Shown here piece by piece: positions 24,505 through 30,169 of a DNA stretch of 30,169 nucleotides. The translations under genes and the position numbers were made by a program. Origin of the DNA: Dysgonamonadaceae bacterium (GTDB lineage: Bacteria > Bacteroidota > Bacteroidia > Bacteroidales > Azobacteroidaceae); contig JAISKG010000136.1 of NCBI GenBank assembly GCA_031261015.1, forward strand, positions 1 through 30,169. Direction: 5' to 3'. Under the pieces are notes generated by a model. That model saw nothing but the letters and a program-made list of their open reading frames with translations. It was not told the DNA's origin and did not search any database. Each line of letters opens with the position of its first letter. Position 1 is the first letter of the stretch.

Positions 24505-26259
24505 ATGATGAAAAAAACAAATATATTAATTAAGTTATTGTTTGTATTGACAATAACGGTTGGGATTACTTCTTGTGAAGATTTCCTGAATCGTCCGACG
24601 GAAGATCAATATACGATTGAGCAATTTTACCGTACGGACGAACAATGCCAGCAGGCAGCGAATTTGCTTTACAGTTCGCCTTGGTTTGATTTTATCCGGG
24701 GTTGGCTAAAAGTAGGTGATGTGCAATCGGGTAATATTTATTGGGGCGGCGAAGATACGGATGCCGCGGGCGGCGCATTGCCTTTCATGAATCTGGCCGT
24801 ACCTTCCAGCAGTATTACCTTGAAGCAAATGTCGGAAGCCTTATGGGCGGTGAATGCGCATTGCAATGGCGTGATTGAAAATATCAATATGTATGCCGGC
24901 CCCGCAACAACCGAGAAAGGCCGTAATGCCGCTAAAGGCGAAGCTTTGGTTTGGAAAGCCATGTCGTACTTCTATTTGGTGCGTATTTGGGGAGCCGTGC
25001 CTATCATTCACAGCAATTCTCAAACGATTGCCGAAGGTAATTATAATCAATTGTATAAAGCCAAAATTGAAAATGTTTATGATTACATTATATTAACTCT
25101 TGATCAAGCGGTGGAATGGTTGCCCGAACATCCGAAACAAGCAGGGCGGATCGATAAATATTCGGCTTATGCTCTCTTAGCCAAGGTTTATCTTACCAAA
25201 TCCGGATACGGACACACAGGTTCCCGCAGTCAGGAAGATTTAAACAGGGCCAAAGAATATGCACACAAAGTTATTTATGACAGCGGCCGCCGGTTGACTC
25301 TGGATTACGCTTCGATTTTCCGGCCGGAAAACAACATTTCCGACGAGAGCTTGATTGCTTGGCGCTGGATCGTTCCTTCGACTTATACTTGCAATAATCC
25401 TTTGCAATCGGAATTTGCCGCCAAAGGATTTGATGAATACAATTGTTGGGGCGGCTATCGCGGTCCTTCGGTGGATTTGCAGGACGCTTTCGGCGTAACA
25501 GCTTTGATCGAAAAACGTTCGCCGGTAAATTACGATCAGGATAAACGCCGCAAAGTCACCATGATGATGTACGGCGATCATTACGATTATTTCTGGAAAG
25601 ATAAAGGCGGCTTCGACTGGACCCCATTTTATAAAAGTATAGTGGGAACTTTTCAAACTCCTACGGGAGCGAATGTTGCCAAACATTTGGTTGGCAATAA
25701 CGCCGATCACGTGGCTGCTCTGGGCGTTGGGTTGGAAGAACAAAGGACAGGTTTGGCTACCCACGTTTTGCGTTTAGGCGATATTTACCTGATCTATGCG
25801 GAAGCCATCCTCGGAAACGATGCCTCAACTTCGGATGCGGAAGCTTTGAAAGCCTTCAATGCCGTGCATCACGACCGTGCCGGCTTGCCGGGCGCAACTT
25901 CGATTACTTTTGAAGATATTTGGAAAGAACGTCACTTGGAATTGGCTGTCGAAGGCGATTATTGGTACGATTTTGTTCGCTTATCGTATTACAATCCCGA
26001 TTTGGCAATCAGCAAGTTGAAAGCGCAACACCGGAAGGATTACGTCGGATTGGATGATTACTACAAACAAGATAGTCCGACAATCGGCGTGGACAATAAC
26101 AGTGGTAAACCGACTCCGCGCTACAACGACGATGCTGCCAATCTCAACGTTCCTTCTAAGGAAATCTTTTATGCGAAATTCCCGGATACGGATCTTTCCA
26201 TGAATCCGCGTTTGATGGAAGAACCGGTGGAATATGATTTGAATGGTTATGCTTATTAA
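24505..26259 (+). CDS. SusD/RagB-family nutrient-binding lipoprotein
   Basis: The product has 584 residues. The lipoprotein signal ends GITSCEDFLNRP with the lipidated Cys at about 24, followed by acidic residues that fit the Bacteroidota surface-export signal. SusD features are visible throughout: the N-terminal EQFYRTDEQCQQAANLLYSS helix region, KGEALVWKAMSYFYLVRIWGAVPII, KYSAYALLAKVYLTKSGYG, and VLRLGDIYLIYAEAILG with IWKERHLELAVEGDYWYDFVRL in the C-terminal half. It forms the lid of the SusC pore and helps capture the substrate. The start could be either of two consecutive ATGs (24505 or 24508). Confidence 0.95.
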   Translation: MMKKTNILIKLLFVLTITVGITSCEDFLNRPTEDQYTIEQFYRTDEQCQQAANLLYSSPWFDFIRGWLKVGDVQSGNIYWGGEDTDAAGGALPFMNLAVPSSSITLKQMSEALWAVNAHCNGVIENINMYAGPATTEKGRNAAKGEALVWKAMSYFYLVRIWGAVPIIHSNSQTIAEGNYNQLYKAKIENVYDYIILTLDQAVEWLPEHPKQAGRIDKYSAYALLAKVYLTKSGYGHTGSRSQEDLNRAKEYAHKVIYDSGRRLTLDYASIFRPENNISDESLIAWRWIVPSTYTCNNPLQSEFAAKGFDEYNCWGGYRGPSVDLQDAFGVTALIEKRSPVNYDQDKRRKVTMMMYGDHYDYFWKDKGGFDWTPFYKSIVGTFQTPTGANVAKHLVGNNADHVAALGVGLEEQRTGLATHVLRLGDIYLIYAEAILGNDASTSDAEALKAFNAVHHDRAGLPGATSITFEDIWKERHLELAVEGDYWYDFVRLSYYNPDLAISKLKAQHRKDYVGLDDYYKQDSPTIGVDNNSGKPTPRYNDDAANLNVPSKEIFYAKFPDTDLSMNPRLMEEPVEYDLNGYAY

Positions 26260-26277
26260 TAATTTTAGAAAACAGTA

Positions 26278-27525
26278 ATGAATATGAAAAAAGATAAATT
26301 ATCAAACAGTATAGTGAAAGTATTGCTTAGCCTGTTTTGTGTAACAAGTCTATTCTATACCTCTTGTAGCAGCGACAATGAGCCAGGAAAATATGACCTT
26401 ACAAGTGGCAAGCCGACGGTGTATTACGTGCGTCTGTCGGATCCGGCAAAATCCGATTCGCTTTTGGCGGGAGCTTATATGGCTGAAACGATTTGCTTGG
26501 TTGGAGATAATTTGACCAGCATTAAAGAATTGTATTTCAACGATCAAAAAGCGATTCTGAATATCAATTTGATTACTAAGAACACGTTGTTCGTGACGGT
26601 TCCGAATGCAATTCCGGGAAATGTAGTGGATAAAATCTTCATGATTACCGGCTCGAAAGATACGGTGCCTTACGATTTCAAAGTGATTGTTCCGGCTCCG
26701 ATCTTGAATAAAATGGTTTGCGAATATGTACCTGATGGCGGCGCAGCTGTCATTGAAGGCGATTATTTCATCGATGATCCGAATACTCCGCTTGAAGTAA
26801 TCATGCCGGGTAATATTCCCGCCAAAGTATTGAATGTCCAAAAAACGAAAATCACTTTTGAAGTTCCGGCAAACAGTACGAAAGGTTTCATTAACGTGAA
26901 ATCCTTGTACGGAACTACTCGTTCCAAATTTATTTTCCGCGACGACAGGGGAATGATTACCGATTACGATGCCGACTATCCTATTGTGAACAGTTGGGGA
27001 CGTGCCGGGCACATTGAAGATGATCCTGCTTATTCGATTAGCGGCAGTTATCTGCGCTTGTCCGGATCCTTTACCGATCCCGACGAATGGACAGCCGGAT
27101 CGGAAAGCGACGCGCTTTCTCATTTCTGGGCGGAAGATAACGGCAGGGTTGCTTATAATGGCGCCGATGCTAAAACCGCTATCTTCAAGTTTGAAGCCAA
27201 TGTAACAAAGAATTGGAGCGCCGTGCCGCTGTATTTTATTTTTGCAGCTCAAGGTACAACCAACGGTCCCTTGTATGCCGACGGAGAACCACACGGAATT
27301 TGGGCGCCTTGGACATCGACCGGTTCTTACGAAAGTGATGGTTGGATCACTATAGCTATTCCTGTTTCGGAATTTAAATATGACGGCAAAGGAGTCAGCG
27401 TTGACCGTTTACCGGCTTCTTTCGATAACTTGAATATTTTCTTGGCCAGCCGCGGCTTTACCGCAGGTACTTCGTGTGATCCTGAAATCTTGCTTGATAA
27501 TATCCGTGTAATACCTGGCGAATAA
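26278..27525 (+). CDS. TIG-domain surface glycan-binding lipoprotein (SGBP-B-like)
   Basis: The product has 415 residues. The lipobox LFYTSCSSDNEPG places the lipidated Cys at 30, with acidic residues after it. Residues about 40-140 and 145-225 are two IPT/TIG Ig-like folds (AETICLVGDNLTSIKELYFNDQKA; AAVIEGDYFIDDP, then FEVPANSTKGFINVKS). The C-terminal region, about 225-415 (PIVNSWGRAG, SGSYLRLSG, DNLNIFLASRG, EILLDNIRVIPGE), resembles the glycan-binding C-terminal domain of SGBP-B proteins from xyloglucan-type loci. Position right after SusD supports a role in holding polysaccharide at the cell surface. The polysaccharide cannot be named from this sequence. Confidence 0.85.
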   Translation: MNMKKDKLSNSIVKVLLSLFCVTSLFYTSCSSDNEPGKYDLTSGKPTVYYVRLSDPAKSDSLLAGAYMAETICLVGDNLTSIKELYFNDQKAILNINLITKNTLFVTVPNAIPGNVVDKIFMITGSKDTVPYDFKVIVPAPILNKMVCEYVPDGGAAVIEGDYFIDDPNTPLEVIMPGNIPAKVLNVQKTKITFEVPANSTKGFINVKSLYGTTRSKFIFRDDRGMITDYDADYPIVNSWGRAGHIEDDPAYSISGSYLRLSGSFTDPDEWTAGSESDALSHFWAEDNGRVAYNGADAKTAIFKFEANVTKNWSAVPLYFIFAAQGTTNGPLYADGEPHGIWAPWTSTGSYESDGWITIAIPVSEFKYDGKGVSVDRLPASFDNLNIFLASRGFTAGTSCDPEILLDNIRVIPGE

Positions 27526-27549
27526 TAGAAATTTTAAAAACTAAACAAG

Positions 27550-29709
27550 ATGAAAAATAAATATTTATCAACATTGTTAAATCTGTGCTTAGTCGCATTC
27601 AGTTGTATGCTTATCTATACGGCTTGTGAGAAAGACAATGATTTAAATACAGATCAAATGGGAAGTTCCAAGATTACATTGAAATCTTTCGGACCTTCGC
27701 CAATCCCGCGTGGAGCCGAACTTCGTATCATTGGTACGAATTTGGACAAAGTGCAAAGTGTCGTCATCTCCGGTTGCGACCCGATTACTGAGATCAAGAT
27801 CATCAATAAAAATGAAATTCGCGTAATGGTTCCTCAAAATGCGCAAGTAGGAAAAATTATCTTGAAAACTCCGCAAGGCGATATTACATCCGAAACGATT
27901 TTGACATTCTCCGAGCCGATTGAAATTACGAAAATGAGTCCCAATCCGATCAAAGCGGGACAAACATTGAAAATCGAAGGCGATTATCTCAATCTGATTA
28001 ATGAAGTGATTTTAGCTGACGATGTGCATGTGGCTAAGGCGAATTTCGTCAGTCAAAGCCGCCAGACGATTGAAGTGATCGTTCCGGTGGAAGCTCAAAC
28101 AGGCAAAGTTATTGTATCTGACGGAGCCGACCTCGTGGCGGAAGGAGAAGATCCCGGCATTCCTATCTGGGTGTATTCCAAAGATGAATTAACGGTTGTA
28201 CTTCCTACCATCGAGGCGATTGCTCCGACAACTATCAAAGCCGGAAATACTTTAACAATTACCGGAAAAGATTTTGATCTGGTAGATCATATCGTATTTG
28301 CTGGTGATGTTGAAGAGATGGAATATTCGGTCAACGAAGCTTTTACGAAAATAGAAGTGATTGTTCCTGCCGCTGCACAAGATGGAGTGGTTACTTTAGT
28401 TGCCAAATCGGGCGTAGGCGTAGAGAGTGAAGCCATTACTTTGGTCGTTCCTTCCAATCTGGCAGCCTCTCCGGCAACCGTGAAGAATGGTGCACAACTG
28501 ACAATTTCCGGACAAGATTTGGATTTGGTATCCGATGTTTTGTTTGGAGAATTGTCGGCGACTATTGTTTCTCAAACGGCTACCTCATTGGTTGTTACTG
28601 TTCCGGATGAAGCTAATTCCGCTATGGTTACTTTACAAACTTTGGCCGAAAAATCGGTGGAAGTAGCGATCGCTTATGTGAAACCGACGATTTCGTCTAT
28701 CGCTCCGCTTTCGATCACTGCAGGCGATAATATCACTGTTACAGGAACGAATTTGGATCTGGTTCGTGAAATTATTTTCCACGCAGCTTCGGGAATAGTT
28801 TCCGTCAACTTAAGCGAAGCTCCCGCTGCTACTTCAATCACCGTTAAAACTCCGTTTACAGCCGCGAACGGAACAATTGACCTGAAAACCGTCAATGGAA
28901 CGATCGTGACTTCCACGCAAAGTTTAACGGTTGCCGCAGCTACTTTGCCCACCGTGACCTCTATGCCGGCTATCTATCAATGGGGTAAATTGTTGGAAGT
29001 AGCAGGAATAAACTTGGAAAAAACCACGAAAATCATCTTCGATTACGGCGATACGCAGGTGCAGGTAAGTTCTTATCTTCCGAATGCCGACGGAACTACG
29101 CTACAAATGTACGTTCCTAAACACAAAGGAAATGCCGTCTTGAGATTTTACATGGATACCGAATACGGCAGCGAATATCCCTTGTCCGTGATTCCAACCG
29201 AAGTGATCAATCACCCGGACTTGGTTTTTGAAGATTTTGAAAATCACAACGGACACGATGCCGGTTGGGATGACTGGGCCGGCGCCTTCAATTATGACAC
29301 AGAAGACGACGGAAATAAATACATCGAAATTCATGATGGTTTAAGCGGTTGGTCGTGGGTGTATGGTTGCAATCACCAATCAACCCGTGGAAATTTCCCC
29401 TCGTTGGACGATGCTTCCAAGTATATCATGAAGATCGATTTCAAAACGACCGGCGTGATTCCGTCCGATGTGAAATTCCAATTTAAATTAGGCGGAGTGG
29501 AAGGTAGCGGATTTACCAATTTCAGCGATCATGTCACCAGCAACAATGGTAATAACGAATGGTCCACTGCGACGGTTTCCATGACCGACTTGGGATTTTC
29601 CGGCGCAATCGACGGTACTTCCGGCGACTGGGGATTGATCTTGAATGGTGGAACGATTCCGGCCGGACTGAAGATCTCCGTTGACAATCTTCGCTTTGAA
29701 CCTAAGTAA
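27550..29709 (+). CDS. Multi-TIG surface glycan-binding lipoprotein
   Basis: The product has 719 residues. The lipobox LIYTACEKDND gives the lipidated Cys at 26, followed by acidic residues. I count six TIG/IPT repeats between about 40 and 555, each opening with a Pro-rich strand and a G-x-x-(L/I)-x-I-x-G-x-(N/D)-(L/F) motif (RGAELRIIGTNLD, AGQTLKIEGDYLN, AGNTLTITGKDFD, NGAQLTISGQDLD, AGDNITVTGTNLD, WGKLLEVAGINLE). Residues about 560-719 form a different domain rich in Trp, Asp and Gly (HDAGWDDWAGAFNY, GLSGWSWVYGCNHQ, ISVDNLRFEPK), probably the carbohydrate-binding end. The TIG array would act as a stalk. It belongs to the SusCD transcript (24-nt gap). Confidence 0.85.
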   Translation: MKNKYLSTLLNLCLVAFSCMLIYTACEKDNDLNTDQMGSSKITLKSFGPSPIPRGAELRIIGTNLDKVQSVVISGCDPITEIKIINKNEIRVMVPQNAQVGKIILKTPQGDITSETILTFSEPIEITKMSPNPIKAGQTLKIEGDYLNLINEVILADDVHVAKANFVSQSRQTIEVIVPVEAQTGKVIVSDGADLVAEGEDPGIPIWVYSKDELTVVLPTIEAIAPTTIKAGNTLTITGKDFDLVDHIVFAGDVEEMEYSVNEAFTKIEVIVPAAAQDGVVTLVAKSGVGVESEAITLVVPSNLAASPATVKNGAQLTISGQDLDLVSDVLFGELSATIVSQTATSLVVTVPDEANSAMVTLQTLAEKSVEVAIAYVKPTISSIAPLSITAGDNITVTGTNLDLVREIIFHAASGIVSVNLSEAPAATSITVKTPFTAANGTIDLKTVNGTIVTSTQSLTVAAATLPTVTSMPAIYQWGKLLEVAGINLEKTTKIIFDYGDTQVQVSSYLPNADGTTLQMYVPKHKGNAVLRFYMDTEYGSEYPLSVIPTEVINHPDLVFEDFENHNGHDAGWDDWAGAFNYDTEDDGNKYIEIHDGLSGWSWVYGCNHQSTRGNFPSLDDASKYIMKIDFKTTGVIPSDVKFQFKLGGVEGSGFTNFSDHVTSNNGNNEWSTATVSMTDLGFSGAIDGTSGDWGLILNGGTIPAGLKISVDNLRFEPK

Positions 29710-29732
29710 TCACATTAAAAAAATAATAAGTT

Positions 29733-30169
29733 ATGAAAAAGAATAATATATATCAATGGTTGTACGCAAGCGTAATTGTCATGACGAGCCTCTTTTTGTG
29801 GAGCGCTTGCGGCGAAGACGACACTTACGGCAAACCGGATGTAGATAATACGCCGCACCTGACTGTCAAGGACATCAATCCTAAAGTGACAAAACCCGGA
29901 AATATGGTTGTTATTTCCGGCAGGGATATGAATCTGGTGAAAGCAGTGCGTTTTGGAGAAACCGATCAATTTGTTGTTCTCCGTGAAGCGTTCGACAAAG
30001 TATCGACCAACAGTACGCAACTCGTTCTGACGATTCCCGAAGACGCTCCTATCGGAACCGTTTATGTAATCTCCAACGAGGATATTGCCTTGGAAGCCGG
30101 AACATTAACCGCGATGATGCCGGTGGTGGAAAAAATCGAACCAGTCAGCGCACTCTTGCCTGGCGACTA
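29733..30169 (+). CDS. Third TIG-domain surface lipoprotein (partial, 3' end outside window)
   Basis: From ATG 29733 the frame is open to the window edge (145 codons). The lipobox LFLWSACGEDDTYG places the lipidated Cys at 26, followed by acidic surface-export residues. Residues about 40-120 make one TIG repeat (PHLTVKDINPKVTKPGNMVVISGRDMNLVKAVRFGE), and a second begins at VEKIEPVSALLPGD. It follows the previous gene by 23 nt with no promoter, so it is a further member of the SusCD operon. Its full length and C-terminal domain cannot be known here. Confidence 0.85.
   Translation, partial: MKKNNIYQWLYASVIVMTSLFLWSACGEDDTYGKPDVDNTPHLTVKDINPKVTKPGNMVVISGRDMNLVKAVRFGETDQFVVLREAFDKVSTNSTQLVLTIPEDAPIGTVYVISNEDIALEAGTLTAMMPVVEKIEPVSALLPGD

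Noticed and set aside
26350..27294. Minus-strand frame of 314 codons opposite the first TIG lipoprotein
   Set aside because: The plus strand carries a clear lipoprotein with TIG domains; the antisense frame shows no recognisable domain or start context.

Overview
The window looks like a chromosomal segment of a Bacteroidota bacterium, most likely order Bacteroidales. The signs are: a SusC/SusD pair followed by TIG-domain surface lipoproteins; two secreted proteins with type IX secretion C-terminal tails; -7 boxes of the form TAnnTTTG (mostly TATCTTTG) upstream of several genes; and few Shine-Dalgarno sites. Assignment below order level is not supported by what I can see.

Layout. (1) Positions 1-302, minus: the 5' part of a HipB-like XRE regulator, cut by the window edge and separated by an operator-rich region from a HAD phosphatase (522-1166, plus). 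(2) 1276-5278, plus: housekeeping run of SUI1/eIF1-like factor, phosphatidylserine decarboxylase, phosphatidylserine synthase, RlmD-type 23S rRNA methyltransferase and a four-helix membrane protein, closed by a strong terminator at 5296-5330. (3) 5364-6640, plus: an AlbA_2/ATPase regulator gene broken by an internal deletion and frameshift. (4) 6687-11668, minus: a two-gene secreted operon, a phage-collar-domain protein followed by a 1345-residue type IX secretion substrate with a long helical and glycine-rich hydrophobic core. Its presumed 5' leader contains a roughly 212-nt nested inverted-repeat structure. (5) 12033-16639, minus: tight operon hflX, DUF4954 left-handed beta-helix protein, class I fumarase. 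(6) 16730-20765, plus: trypsin-fold secreted protease with type IX tail, then a TPR lipoprotein. (7) 21248 to the window end, plus: a polysaccharide-utilisation-type operon of SusC, SusD and three consecutive TIG/IPT lipoproteins (the last truncated), preceded by about 480 bp of repeats, a promoter and a structured leader with an 18-codon ORF.

How the genes fit together. Decarboxylase and synthase are consecutive steps of phosphatidylethanolamine synthesis. The SusCD locus is an outer-membrane glycan import system whose hydrolases and regulator must lie outside the window. The secreted operon in region 4, with its large structured leader, is the best candidate for something poorly described. 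The HipB-like operators in region 1 are the clearest regulatory find.
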